Below, in pieces: positions 36,003 to 45,483 of a stretch of 64,000 nt of DNA (within the stretch, counting starts at the first letter, position 1; the number at the start of each line of letters is the position of its first letter). A program made the position numbers and the translations under genes. The stretch spans positions 1,364,001 to 1,428,000 of the forward strand of contig CALNYZ010000018.1 in assembly GCA_942490945.1 (NCBI GenBank). The letters are read 5' to 3'. The notes below the pieces were generated by a model. The model saw only the letters and a list, made by a program, of their open reading frames with translations, ran no database searches and was not told the DNA's origin. Source of the DNA: CALNYZ01 sp942490945. GTDB taxonomy: Bacteria; Pseudomonadota; Gammaproteobacteria; UBA6429; Thiohalophilaceae.

Positions 36003-36425
36003 ATGCCTAAAGATCCTAGTCGTTTACGTCGGGTTGGCGAGCAATTACAACGCCAGCTTGCCATGTTATTTCAGTCTGAAATAAAAGACCCGCGTTTTCA
36101 GCAAATCACCATTGCTGATGTCAAACCCAGTAATGATCTGTCATTTGCCAAGGTGTATTACACCTTGTTTGACGCATCGCAACGTGATCAGGTCCAGCCT
36201 GCTCTTGACAAGGCCGCCGGTCGAATCCGTCATGCATTGAAAAATCATATCGAGATGCGCGTCATTCCAAAATTACGTTTTGTTTATGATGAATCAACAC
36301 AGTACGGTGCAGATTTATCTGCACTGATTAATAAGGCTGTATCGCAGGATAAACAAAAACGCACGGCAAATCCCGATGCCGATCTGAACGGCGATTCAGA
36401 AGAGAGCAATAATGGCGAAACGTAA
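36003..36425 (+). CDS. rbfA: Ribosome-binding factor A
   Basis: KH-fold 30S maturation factor. Family blocks RRVGEQLQRQLAMLFQSEIKDPR and DLSFAKVYYTLF are visible. It is 140 residues long with an acidic tail. The last 14 bases overlap the truB start. Confidence 0.94.
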   Translation: MPKDPSRLRRVGEQLQRQLAMLFQSEIKDPRFQQITIADVKPSNDLSFAKVYYTLFDASQRDQVQPALDKAAGRIRHALKNHIEMRVIPKLRFVYDESTQYGADLSALINKAVSQDKQKRTANPDADLNGDSEESNNGET

Positions 36426-37326
36426 AAAAGGCCGTCCGGTTCATGGCATCCTGTTACTCGATAAGCCGGTGGGCGTGACGTCAAACCGGGTATTGCAACA
36501 GGTCAAGCGCATGTATGACGCACAAAAAGCGGGTCATACCGGTAGCCTCGACCCGCTCGCCAGTGGTTTGTTACCGATTTGTTTTGGCGAAGCAACCAAA
36601 GTGTCGGGATTTTTGCTCGATGCGAATAAAACATATCGGGGTACGATTAAACTCGGTACCACGACCACAACAGCTGATGGGGAAGGCGAGGTAATTGATA
36701 CGCGCCCGATACCTGAACTGACCGATGTGATGATTAACCGCGTATTGGCCGAGTTTCTTGGGCCGATAATGCAGGTTCCGCCCATGCATTCGGCGCTCAA
36801 GCAAAATGGTCAGCCGCTTTACAAGCTGGCCCATCAGGGGATCGAGGTGGAGCGTCAGCCACGGCAGGTGACAATTCACGAGCTGACCTTGTTATCTCGC
36901 GAACTGGACACAATCGAGATTTATCTACATTGCAGTAAAGGCACCTATGTCCGGACCCTGGCTGAAGATATTGGCGCGAAACTGGGCTGTGGTGCGCATT
37001 TGAGTGCCTTACGCCGACTGGCAAGCGAGCCATTTACCCTGGAGCAGGCTGTGACCCTGGATATGCTCGAGTCGGCAGACCAGGCCAGCCTGGACAAATA
37101 TCTATTACCGATTGAGTCGGCACTGCCGGACTGGCCGGCTGTGGCGCTGTCCGTAGACGCAGCATACTACGTGAAGCAGGGTAACCCCGTACTCGTGCCA
37201 CGGGCGCCAACAGACGGCTGGGTCACGCTTTTTGCAAGTCTTGAAAAGGGACAGTCCGAGTTTTTAGGCGTGGGTGAGATACTGGATGACGGGCGAGTGG
37301 CGCCCAGGCGACTATTGGTAAGATAA
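36412..37326 (+). CDS. truB: tRNA pseudouridine(55) synthase TruB
   Basis: Makes pseudouridine 55 in the T loop of tRNAs. The catalytic aspartate is Asp47 in GHTGSLDPLASGLLPIC. The RGTIKLGTTTTTADGEG and CSKGTYVRTLAEDIG blocks are typical. The length is 304 residues, with a C-terminal PUA-like domain. It overlaps rbfA by 14 bases, so translation is coupled. Confidence 0.96.
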   Translation: MAKRKKGRPVHGILLLDKPVGVTSNRVLQQVKRMYDAQKAGHTGSLDPLASGLLPICFGEATKVSGFLLDANKTYRGTIKLGTTTTTADGEGEVIDTRPIPELTDVMINRVLAEFLGPIMQVPPMHSALKQNGQPLYKLAHQGIEVERQPRQVTIHELTLLSRELDTIEIYLHCSKGTYVRTLAEDIGAKLGCGAHLSALRRLASEPFTLEQAVTLDMLESADQASLDKYLLPIESALPDWPAVALSVDAAYYVKQGNPVLVPRAPTDGWVTLFASLEKGQSEFLGVGEILDDGRVAPRRLLVR

Positions 37327-37370
37327 CGCGAAATTAAGGCCGAAAAGCGGACGAAAATCGTCTATTTCGC

Positions 37371-37400
37371 TTGTAAATAGAAGCGTCGCACGAGTACAAT
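37371..37400 (+). promoter_or_regulatory. Candidate promoter for rpsO-pnp
   Basis: TTGTAA (37371-37376) and TACAAT (37395-37400) are separated by 18 bases in the truB-rpsO gap. rpsO often has its own promoter at this place in gammaproteobacteria. Confidence 0.5.
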
Positions 37401-37447
37401 ACGCACCCAATTTTGCATGGTTTTATGAGTATAAACAGGAGTTTGGG

Positions 37448-37717
37448 ATGGCATTAACGGCCGAAAATATAAGCACTATCGTAAGCGAATTTAAGCGCGA
37501 CGCCAATGACACCGGTTCACCGGAAGTACAAGTCGCGTTGTTATCAAATCGTATAAATGATTTATCAGGTCATTTTAAGACACATATCCATGATCATCAT
37601 TCTCGTCAGGGTTTGCTGCGTATGGTTAGCCAACGACGTAAACTACTGGATTATTTGAAAAAGAAAGACATTCAACGCTACCGCGATTTGATTGAACGTC
37701 TTGGTTTGCGTAAATAA
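37448..37717 (+). CDS. rpsO: 30S ribosomal protein S15
   Basis: Primary 16S-binding protein of 89 residues. The signature DTGSPEVQVALLSNRINDLSGH and the C-terminal DYLKKKDIQRYRDLIERLGLRK are standard. AGGAGTTTGGG precedes the ATG. Confidence 0.97.
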   Translation: MALTAENISTIVSEFKRDANDTGSPEVQVALLSNRINDLSGHFKTHIHDHHSRQGLLRMVSQRRKLLDYLKKKDIQRYRDLIERLGLRK

Positions 37718-37740
37718 TCCGATTTGACGAGGAGCACTGG

Positions 37741-39822
37741 ATGTCACAAATAACGAAAGAATTTCAATACGGTTCACACACAGTAAAAATAGAGACAGGC
37801 GAAATCGCCCGTCAGGCAAGCGGCGCAGTCATGGTAAGCATGGGTGAAACCGTATTGCTGGTGACCGCAGTCGTCGAAAAAGAAGCAGCCGGTGGCCGCG
37901 ACTTTTTCCCCATGACCGTAAACTATCAGGAAAAGACCTACGCGGCCGGCAAGATTCCTGGTGGCTTCATGAAGCGCGAAGGCCGACCTACCGAACGTGA
38001 AACCCTGACTTCTCGTCTGATTGATCGTCCTATTCGTCCACTGTTTCCTGATGGTTATACCAACGAAGTGCAAATTATTGCCACCGTGATGTCGCTTGAC
38101 CCGGAAGTTGATCCGGAGATACCGGCATTAATCGGCGCATCCGCTGCATTAATGTTAACCGGCTGCCCATTTAACGGCCCTATCGGTGCTGCACGTGTCG
38201 GCTATAAAGACGGCCAGTTTTTGTTGAATCCAAGTAACGCAGCCATCCTCGAATCCGAGCTTGATTTGACCGTCGCCGGAACTTCCAGTGCGGTATTGAT
38301 GGTCGAATCTGAAGCCAAACTACTGCCAGAAAAAACCATGCTTGATGCAGTTATGTTTGGCCATGAGCAGTTACAAGCTGTTATCAAGGCGATAAGCGAA
38401 TTGACTGCTGAAGCGGGTATTGTCAAGCAAGAGTGGATTGCGCCTGAAGTAAACTCAGCGTTAATCGACGCAGTTAAAGCAGTCTGCGCCGCAGACTTTA
38501 CAGAAGCATACACAATTAATGAAAAAATGGCGCGCTATGACCGACTCAGCGCTATTCGTAAAGCAACTATTGAAAAACTTGTCACAGAAGAGGGTGAATA
38601 TTCCGAATCTGATGTGAGCGATGTGATGGAAAGTATCGAAAAATCGACTGTTCGCAGCAAAATTCTCAACGGCGAACCACGAATTGATGGTCGTGATACC
38701 AAAACAGTTCGTCCGATTACCGTCCGGGTTGGCGTACTACCTCGCACACATGGTTCAGCACTGTTTACGCGTGGCGAAACCCAGGCGCTGGTTGTTACAA
38801 CAATTGGTACCGAGCGTGATGCGCAAATAATTGATGCGCTGGATGGCTCTTATCGTGAAGGCTTCATGTTGCAATACAACTTCCCGCCGTTCTCGGTTGG
38901 TGAAACCGGTCGTACCGGCAGTCCCGGTCGTCGTGAAATTGGACATGGTCGTTTGGCCAAGCGCGGTGTATTAGCCGTTATGCCGAAGAATGAAGACTTT
39001 CCTTACAGCATGCGTGTTGTTTCTGAAATCACTGAGTCAAATGGCTCAAGCTCCATGGCGTCTGTCTGTGGTAGCTCGCTTGCAATGATGGATGCCGGTG
39101 TGCCGTTAAAAGCACAGGTGGCCGGTGTGGCCATGGGCTTGATTAAGGAAAATGACAAGTTCGCTGTACTGACCGATATCCTGGGTGATGAAGATCATCT
39201 GGGTGATATGGACTTCAAGGTAGCGGGTAGTACAGAAGGTGTTTCTGCATTACAAATGGACATCAAGATCGACGGTATCACCAAGGAAATTATGGAAGTG
39301 GCACTGGCGCAAGCACAGGAAGCACGATTGCATATTCTGGGTGAGATGAACAAAGTCATCAGTGAACCTCGTCAAGAACTTTCACAGCATGCGCCACGCT
39401 ATGTGACGTTTAAAATTAACCCGGATAAAATTCGTGATGTCATCGGTAAGGGTGGTGCAACCATTCGTTCGATTACAGAAGAAACGGGTGTGAGCATTGA
39501 TATCTCCGATGATGGCATCGTGAAAATTGCTTCCACCGATCAGGCTGCGGCAAACGAAGCGCGCCGTCAGGTTGAACAGATTACCGCAGACGTGGAAGTC
39601 GGTATGATATACGAAGGTAAGGTTTCCAAAATCATGGACTTCGGTGCTTTCGTTACCATTTTGCCTGGCAAGGACGGTCTTGTGCATGTCTCGCAAATCA
39701 GTGAAGAACGCGTTGAGAACGTCAGTGATGAGCTGAATGAAGGCGATATGGTAAAAGTGAAGGTACTGGAAATCGACCGGCAAGGGCGGATTCGCCTGAG
39801 CATGAAGGCTGTCGGTGCCTAG
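37741..39822 (+). CDS. pnp: Polyribonucleotide nucleotidyltransferase (PNPase)
   Basis: Phosphorolytic 3'-5' exoribonuclease of the degradosome. Two RNase PH domains (about 1-220 and 310-550, the second with FPPFSVGETGRTGSPGRREIGHG) surround an alpha-helical linker. A KH domain (IGKGGATIRSITEETG) and an S1 domain (about 620-690, GKVSKIMDFGAFVTILPGKDG) follow. The length is 693 residues. GAGGAGCAC precedes the ATG. It lies 23 bases after rpsO. Confidence 0.97.
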   Translation: MSQITKEFQYGSHTVKIETGEIARQASGAVMVSMGETVLLVTAVVEKEAAGGRDFFPMTVNYQEKTYAAGKIPGGFMKREGRPTERETLTSRLIDRPIRPLFPDGYTNEVQIIATVMSLDPEVDPEIPALIGASAALMLTGCPFNGPIGAARVGYKDGQFLLNPSNAAILESELDLTVAGTSSAVLMVESEAKLLPEKTMLDAVMFGHEQLQAVIKAISELTAEAGIVKQEWIAPEVNSALIDAVKAVCAADFTEAYTINEKMARYDRLSAIRKATIEKLVTEEGEYSESDVSDVMESIEKSTVRSKILNGEPRIDGRDTKTVRPITVRVGVLPRTHGSALFTRGETQALVVTTIGTERDAQIIDALDGSYREGFMLQYNFPPFSVGETGRTGSPGRREIGHGRLAKRGVLAVMPKNEDFPYSMRVVSEITESNGSSSMASVCGSSLAMMDAGVPLKAQVAGVAMGLIKENDKFAVLTDILGDEDHLGDMDFKVAGSTEGVSALQMDIKIDGITKEIMEVALAQAQEARLHILGEMNKVISEPRQELSQHAPRYVTFKINPDKIRDVIGKGGATIRSITEETGVSIDISDDGIVKIASTDQAAANEARRQVEQITADVEVGMIYEGKVSKIMDFGAFVTILPGKDGLVHVSQISEERVENVSDELNEGDMVKVKVLEIDRQGRIRLSMKAVGA

Positions 39823-39855
39823 AATTATCCAAGTTACTGATAGTTAAGCACTTCT

Positions 39856-39890
39856 AAAAGGGCTGCCGGATTTGCCGGTGGCCTTTTTTT
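39856..39890 (+). terminator. Rho-independent terminator after pnp
   Basis: A 14-base arm (39856-39869) pairs with 39875-39888, including a few G-T wobbles, around ATTTG and ends in seven T residues. Confidence 0.88.
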
Positions 39891-39967
39891 ATTGCCAATA
39901 TTGGCACGGGATATGCTTTTTCTCCATTGCGGCTGTTCGTCTGCCGCATGCGAGTAAAGGAGATATC

Positions 39968-40510
39968 ATGTGTAATAAATTCTACCTGGGCCTTATGGGA
40001 CTTTGTGCCTTGTTCATAACAGCATGTAGTATGCCTGCGCCACCAGATGAAATTAAACGTCCCGGCAACAGCGTCATTTTCGGTCATATCGACGCACCCG
40101 AAGAAATCATCGAAGTCGAATTACGTGAGTACGGTAAATTCTATATTCCACCGTTTGTTAAGCCACCACGCGTAATGATATTCACGAATGGCCATTTTAT
40201 GGCAGAAAATCTTGCGCCAGGGAAATATTTTATATCCGCATTTAATTCAAAGAGAAATGAATTTGTTCTTGTTAATGACAAAAGGTCAGCGTATCAGGAT
40301 GTCATTATTTTAAAAGAAGATGAGGCGAAATATATCGGGTCCTATCGAATTTCCAATATCAAGTCCGGTTTACTGGATCATGGCGACTTTGATATTCGTA
40401 AGACACGCAAGCCAAGCGAACGTCGAATTATTCGACACCTGTTTCGCGTAACAGAAGGAACTGTCTGGCAAGCCATGTTAACGAAACGACTAATGGAATT
40501 AAGACAGTAG
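39968..40510 (+). CDS. Putative lipoprotein of unknown function
   Basis: A 180-residue protein starting at 39968, directly after AAAGGAGATATC. The frame is open back to 39872 but that part overlaps the pnp terminator. The signal peptide ends in the lipobox ITAC, so Cys20 or so would be lipidated. The mature part begins SMPAPPDEIKRPG and then has a beta-rich stretch (SVIFGHIDAPEEIIEVELRE) resembling a small carboxypeptidase-regulatory-like or transthyretin-type fold, with LAPGKYFISAF. The fold assignment is inference. No function is recognised. It converges with the membrane protein gene at 40539. Confidence 0.8.
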   Translation: MCNKFYLGLMGLCALFITACSMPAPPDEIKRPGNSVIFGHIDAPEEIIEVELREYGKFYIPPFVKPPRVMIFTNGHFMAENLAPGKYFISAFNSKRNEFVLVNDKRSAYQDVIILKEDEAKYIGSYRISNIKSGLLDHGDFDIRKTRKPSERRIIRHLFRVTEGTVWQAMLTKRLMELRQ

Positions 40511-40538
40511 CGACAACAGGATTAGGGTGCGGGTAATA

Positions 40539-41132
40539 TTAATTTGTTACCGGCGTATCTTTGTATTTCAAATAAATAATTAATGCGATGGCGCTGAATA
40601 TACCGCTCCATAATGATATTGGTGGCATATAGCCATTCCATTTTACAGGCGTAAACCAGCTACCATATGCCATTAACGTGATATGCAAGACTGCACTGGT
40701 AGCCACCAGAATCTTGAAAATTCTCATGCGTTGTGTACCATGACTGCTCACGAACAACATGACAAAACAATAAACCCCAAATGCACCGAAGCTCATGGAA
40801 ATTTCATAGGCCAGGCGTAATGTGCCTTGCCAAAAGAAATATGGATAGTATGCAGGGGAGAATATCATGAGTGACAAGATTAGATGATACAAGACCAGAT
40901 GAAATGACATTACACCCCAGTCGCGCGCTGTATCCTTGTTACCTCGAGCGAATGCTATTGCTGAAATGAGCAGGGTAAACACGGCAGAGACGGCCATCGC
41001 CTTGTTTAATATATAGGTCGGAATATGCGGCCAATGTACTTCACCGAAAACAACATAACGCAAACATGCATAGATACCGGCAACAAGCAGTATCATAATC
41101 AGGTTTTTGTACATTTTTGCAGAAAGGTACAT
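40539..41132 (-). CDS. Six-helix membrane protein, paralogue A
   Basis: A 197-residue protein with six predicted membrane helices (about 10-30, 38-60, 75-95, 108-130, 138-158 and 170-188). It is clearly related to the next gene on the same strand: both share ILNK/IANK-x-x-AVSAVFTLL, ARDWG-x-x-SFH-x4-H, HGT and MPPISL. Conserved histidines are His36, His78, His83, His131 and His150. Paired histidines in helices 3 and 5 recall b-haem ferric-reductase-like domains such as MsrQ, but no name can be given. The alternative start at residue 7 is possible because neither ATG has a clear ribosome binding site. Confidence 0.8.
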   Translation of the reverse strand: MYLSAKMYKNLIMILLVAGIYACLRYVVFGEVHWPHIPTYILNKAMAVSAVFTLLISAIAFARGNKDTARDWGVMSFHLVLYHLILSLMIFSPAYYPYFFWQGTLRLAYEISMSFGAFGVYCFVMLFVSSHGTQRMRIFKILVATSAVLHITLMAYGSWFTPVKWNGYMPPISLWSGIFSAIALIIYLKYKDTPVTN

Positions 41133-41213
41133 GCGTGCTCAGGTCGTTGCAGTGGATGCTCTGCTGGTAATTTCTGTTATCAATCTGCCAATGGCATTAA
41201 CGCGTAAAACCGT

Positions 41214-41831
41214 TTAAGCAGATTGCTTTGCATCTTTCATCTTCAGGTAAATTAAAAACGCCAGCCCTACAAAGATAAAACTGAGCAAGGAGATCGGCGG
41301 CATATTAAATTTCTTTCCCCATGTCCAGGGCAACCAACCCTGATAAGCCATGATAAATAAATGTGAACCGATACAAAAGGTGAGGGCGAGTTTTAAATAG
41401 GCCATGGCCTTGGTGCCATGCCGGGTGAGGAAAAGCATGAAGTAGGCATAAGCACCCAGTAATCCGAATCCGGTGCTTAACTCACCTTTTATGGTCATAC
41501 GTGCGGTTTCTTTTCCATCCCATGAATAGAACATACTGCCATAGTATTCAGGATTTAATAATACCAGCGAGAAAAATACGTGTAAGGCAGCAATATGAAA
41601 AGAAGCTCGACCCCAGTCACGGGCGCCATCGTTATTATCTTTTAAATAGGCTAGCGCAGACATCAGCAATGTAAATACCGCGGATACTGCCAACACTTTG
41701 TTGGCAATATATACCGGAATATTATGGGGTGAAACAGCACCCGAAAATACATATCGAGTGATTGCATAGGCGAAGGCAATGACCAAAATTATCAGGATGG
41801 GTTTGACGAGATTACTGGAAGTACTGTTCAT
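41214..41831 (-). CDS. Six-helix membrane protein, paralogue B
   Basis: A 205-residue paralogue of the previous gene, transcribed first in the pair, with an 81-base gap. The start at 41831 (MNSTSSNLVK) follows GGAG nine bases upstream. Two further in-frame ATGs lie upstream (41846 and 41855). Histidines at 36, 79, 84, 138 and 157 match those of paralogue A. Tandem duplication is the simplest origin. It may form a two-subunit haem-binding or redox membrane complex, but this is not shown. Confidence 0.8.
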   Translation of the reverse strand: MNSTSSNLVKPILIILVIAFAYAITRYVFSGAVSPHNIPVYIANKVLAVSAVFTLLMSALAYLKDNNDGARDWGRASFHIAALHVFFSLVLLNPEYYGSMFYSWDGKETARMTIKGELSTGFGLLGAYAYFMLFLTRHGTKAMAYLKLALTFCIGSHLFIMAYQGWLPWTWGKKFNMPPISLLSFIFVGLAFLIYLKMKDAKQSA

Positions 41832-41988
41832 TTTGACCTGCTCCATTTTCCACAAACATGGTTGCTATAAATGCGTAAACAAGCGTGATTTTGCCATATC
41901 TGCTGGTGCAAATCCAGCAACCTTAATGGTTGACTAATTATAACAATTTTGTGACATACCGTAGTAATTAAATAGACTGATTTGAAAT

Positions 41989-43158
41989 TTATTTAATCAA
42001 GGACGTATGTGACAGTAAGGAATATGTGCTCTTTAATTGTGCGGTTAACGCATTAATTTCTTCGATTACCCCAAGTGATTCAGAGTTCATGCGCTGTACC
42101 TGTGCCACCTTGCGATTAATTTGCTCTGATGTGCTGCTTTGATTCTTGGCGGTATCTGCAACATGATTACTGCCTTCATTGATCGTTTGCACAGCATTGA
42201 CTATTGCGGAAAAACTGACACAGGCTTTTTCAACCATTTTTTCACAACTCACTGCTTCCTGATGGCTTTCAAGAATGGTCGTCACCGTGCCTCTGGTGAC
42301 AGACTGCAAATGCTCAATTATCGCCTTGATTTCTTCGGTTGAAACTGCGGTCCGTTGCGACAGTGTGCGCACTTCATCGGCAACGACGGCAAATCCGCGA
42401 CCATTATCACCGGCACGTGCCGCTTCAATGGCTGCATTTAATGCCAGCAGGTTGGTCTGGTCAGCAATTTCACGTATCACTTCCAGCACGGTACCAACGC
42501 TGCGGCTGTCATCATCCAGTTCATTCAACACCGTGCTGGTTCGTTGCACTTCGGTAGATAGTGAGGTGATGGCCTTGATGGAATCCTTCATAACCAGCTG
42601 GCCATTATTTGCTTCGGTAACGGTATGGTTGACGGATTCGGCCACATTCCTGGCGGTGTCTGCGAGACTCCAGATTTGCGTTGCCATGCCATCCAGATCA
42701 TCAAGCGTTAAGTTGATTTCTTTCGTCTGGTTTAACATGGTGTTATTTAGTGATGACAAACATGTAACCAGTTGTTCAAGTATGGCTTCGAGTTGCTTTC
42801 GTGTATCAGACAGGGCGTTAAATGACTGCGCGTAATTCTGATGAAAGCTGAGTATGCCGTCTGATAAATGCTTGCATAAGGTGACGGCAGGCATGGTATC
42901 AGTCACATTTTCTTTAAGCACAACACATTGCAAATGCAGGAAGGCTTTTAGCTGTTGATAGCCGTAACTGACCAGGATAATTAATGCAATCAGGCTGAGG
43001 ATCGAAAACCCGAGCCAGATATTCTGCAGCAGTGTTGCATTGGTGGCCTGAGGTGATGCGATAAAATACCAGTTATAAACCAGACCACCAAGGGCAACTA
43101 TATTGGTAAAGATTAACAGAACAACGAAGTTACGAAAGCTATAAGCACTAAGTCGCAT
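41989..43158 (-). CDS. Methyl-accepting chemotaxis-like signalling protein
   Basis: A 389-residue protein with two membrane helices close together (about 9-30 and 45-66) and almost no periplasmic domain, so it probably senses inside the membrane or cytoplasm. The chemoreceptor hairpin tip EIADQTNLLALNAAIEAARAG with GRGFAVVADEVRTLSQRT is intact and binds CheA/CheW. There is no clear HAMP domain and no C-terminal CheR-binding pentapeptide. No che genes lie nearby. Confidence 0.9.
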   Translation of the reverse strand: MRLSAYSFRNFVVLLIFTNIVALGGLVYNWYFIASPQATNATLLQNIWLGFSILSLIALIILVSYGYQQLKAFLHLQCVVLKENVTDTMPAVTLCKHLSDGILSFHQNYAQSFNALSDTRKQLEAILEQLVTCLSSLNNTMLNQTKEINLTLDDLDGMATQIWSLADTARNVAESVNHTVTEANNGQLVMKDSIKAITSLSTEVQRTSTVLNELDDDSRSVGTVLEVIREIADQTNLLALNAAIEAARAGDNGRGFAVVADEVRTLSQRTAVSTEEIKAIIEHLQSVTRGTVTTILESHQEAVSCEKMVEKACVSFSAIVNAVQTINEGSNHVADTAKNQSSTSEQINRKVAQVQRMNSESLGVIEEINALTAQLKSTYSLLSHTSLIK

Positions 43159-43250
43159 TCTTTTTGATCCGGCCTTGTCAGAGGTTATGGTCTGGTGTGG
43201 AAGCGTCGTCTATTTAACGACATTTTATAAGAAAACTTGAGGAGGTCGAA

Positions 43251-43349
43251 ATGGAAATCAGTTATATGTTAAGTGAATTAAGGATGAAAAATCAAATACT
43301 TACTCATCGGCTGCATTCACTCGGTGCAACCGCTGAGGACGAGCATTGA
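43251..43349 (+). CDS. Candidate 32-residue small protein
   Basis: The open frame MEISYMLSELRMKNQILTHR continues for 12 more residues to a TGA at 43347. The start is preceded by GAGGAGGTCGAA, an excellent ribosome binding site at good spacing, in a 201-base gap between two minus-strand genes. The sequence is charged and probably helical, with no membrane segment. It is supported mainly by the ribosome binding site and position. No homology is recognised. Confidence 0.45.
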   Translation: MEISYMLSELRMKNQILTHRLHSLGATAEDEH

Positions 43350-43359
43350 TTTTTAACAC

Positions 43360-45312
43360 TTATTTGTTGGCGCGATTATTTTTTAAATCTTCAACGACAG
43401 CCGGATCTGCCAGTGTACTGATATCGCCCAAATCATCAACTTCGTTGGCAGCTATCTTGCGTAAAATACGCCGCATGATTTTACCCGAACGGGTTTTTGG
43501 TAAACCTGGCGCCCATTGAATAACATCGGGTTTGGCAATAGGGCCAATTTCACTACGCACCAAATCAATCAATTCTTTCTTTAATACATCTGTCGGTTCC
43601 ACGCCGAGTACAGTCGTAACGTAGGCGTATATACCCTGGCCTTTAATGTCATGCGGGTAGCCTACAACGGCTGCTTCGGCGACGCTATCGTGTAGTACCA
43701 ACGCAGATTCAACTTCGGCAGTACCCATGCGATGGCCTGATACGTTCAATACATCATCCATGCGACCGGTTATCCAGTAATAACCATCGGCATCCCGTTT
43801 CGCGCCGTCACCACTGAAGTAATACCCGGGATAGGTTTTGAAATAGGTATCAATGAAACGTTGATGGTCGCCATAGACAGTGCGCATTTGTGAAGGCCAG
43901 GGCCGCGTGATTACCAGCGCACCTTCTGCTTCACCATTGCCTTCAATCAGTTTATTGGTAGCGGTATCGATAATGCCGGGAACGACGCCAAAGAAAGGAC
44001 GTGTCGCAGAACCTGGCTTCAGATCGGTTGCACCAGGAAGCGGGGTAAGCATGTGTCCACCGGTTTCCGTTTGCCACCAGGTATCGACAATCGGACAGCG
44101 TTGTTCACCGACTACGCGATAATACCATTCCCATGCTTCAGGATTTATTGGTTCACCAACCGTGCCGAGTACTCGCAGCGATGCACGGGAAGTTTTATTG
44201 ACCGGGCCATCACCTTCGCGCATGAGTGCACGAATGGCGGTAGGTGCGGTATAGAATACAGACACTTTATGTTTGTCGACGACTTGCCAAAAACGTGAGG
44301 CATCCGGATAGTTTGGGATGCCTTCGAAGAAAACGGTTTTAAAGCCGTTCGCAAGTGGACCGTATAGTAAATAGCTATGGCCCGTAATCCAGCCGACATC
44401 AGCCGTACACCAATATACGTCGTCATCACGCAAGTCAAAAGTGTAGCGAGTCGTCATCATGGCATACAGTATGTAACCACCTGTGGTATGTAAAACCCCC
44501 TTGGGTTTGCCGGTTGAACCGGAGGTGTAGAGTATAAATAATGGATCTTCGGCGTCCATTTCTTCAGCCGGGCAATCGCTTGATGCCTCTGCCATCACAT
44601 CGTGGTACCAGACATCGTGTTTATCGTTCCAGTCAATCTTTCCACCCGTGCGTTTGACGGTCAGGACTGTGTGCACATTGGGACATTTTGCAACGGCTTT
44701 ATCCGTGTTGGCTTTTAGTGGAATGGGTTTGCCGCCACGTACGCCTTCATCGGCGGTGATCACGACACGACAATCAGAATCGAGAATACGATCTTTCAGT
44801 GATTCAGGAGAAAAGCCACCAAATACAACCGAATGTACGGCACCGATACGCGCGCAGGCCAGCATGGCATAACCGGCTTCCGGGATCATGGGCATGTAAA
44901 TACAAACGCGGTCACCTTTTTTTACGCCGCGTGCTTTTAATACGTTTGCCAGTTTGGAAACGTGCTCGTGTAATTCGTTATAGGTGATACTTTTATCATC
45001 ATTTGGGTCATCGCCTTCCCAGATGATGGCAACCTGATCGCCTCGGCTGGCCAGATGGCGATCAATACAATTGTACGTGACGTTTAATTTACCGCCTTCG
45101 AACCACTTTACATGCAAATCTTTTGCGTCATAACTCCAGTCCAGTATCGTGTCCCATTTTTTAAACCAGTGCAGGTTTTTGTCTGCCTGATCTGCCCAGA
45201 ATGCTTCCGGATCGTCGACCGATTGTTGATACATGGTCTGATATTGTTGTTGGGTGATCAGGGTGGTTTTTGCAAATGCGGCTGGAACAGGATAAACCTT
45301 CACATCAGACAT
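43360..45312 (-). CDS. acs: Acetyl-coenzyme A synthetase
   Basis: Activates acetate to acetyl-CoA through acetyl-AMP in the cytoplasm. The ANL-superfamily P-loop is YTSGSTGKPKGVLHTTGGY. DTWWQTETGGHM and YYWITGRMDDVLNVSGHR are present. The acetylatable lysine sits in PKTRSGKIMRRILRKIA near the C-terminus. The length of 650 is standard. AAGGAG precedes the ATG. Confidence 0.96.
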   Translation of the reverse strand: MSDVKVYPVPAAFAKTTLITQQQYQTMYQQSVDDPEAFWADQADKNLHWFKKWDTILDWSYDAKDLHVKWFEGGKLNVTYNCIDRHLASRGDQVAIIWEGDDPNDDKSITYNELHEHVSKLANVLKARGVKKGDRVCIYMPMIPEAGYAMLACARIGAVHSVVFGGFSPESLKDRILDSDCRVVITADEGVRGGKPIPLKANTDKAVAKCPNVHTVLTVKRTGGKIDWNDKHDVWYHDVMAEASSDCPAEEMDAEDPLFILYTSGSTGKPKGVLHTTGGYILYAMMTTRYTFDLRDDDVYWCTADVGWITGHSYLLYGPLANGFKTVFFEGIPNYPDASRFWQVVDKHKVSVFYTAPTAIRALMREGDGPVNKTSRASLRVLGTVGEPINPEAWEWYYRVVGEQRCPIVDTWWQTETGGHMLTPLPGATDLKPGSATRPFFGVVPGIIDTATNKLIEGNGEAEGALVITRPWPSQMRTVYGDHQRFIDTYFKTYPGYYFSGDGAKRDADGYYWITGRMDDVLNVSGHRMGTAEVESALVLHDSVAEAAVVGYPHDIKGQGIYAYVTTVLGVEPTDVLKKELIDLVRSEIGPIAKPDVIQWAPGLPKTRSGKIMRRILRKIAANEVDDLGDISTLADPAVVEDLKNNRANK

Positions 45313-45483
45313 GGATGACTCCTTACGTTGGTTCGTACGGTTATTATTGTTGCGCAGGTTATAGACTACTTAAATACAGAAATAGACAGGTTATGTTATC
45401 TATTCCGGCTTTTTTAATACGTGAGCAAGCATTTAAACGAAAGCCGCGCCTGGAGTCAATGGATTCAAGGAAGAGTATTAAAA

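Noticed and set aside
42275..42835. 186-codon plus-strand frame inside the chemoreceptor gene
   Set aside because: It is antisense to the conserved chemoreceptor signalling domain, Ser/Val-rich and without family motifs or a ribosome binding site.
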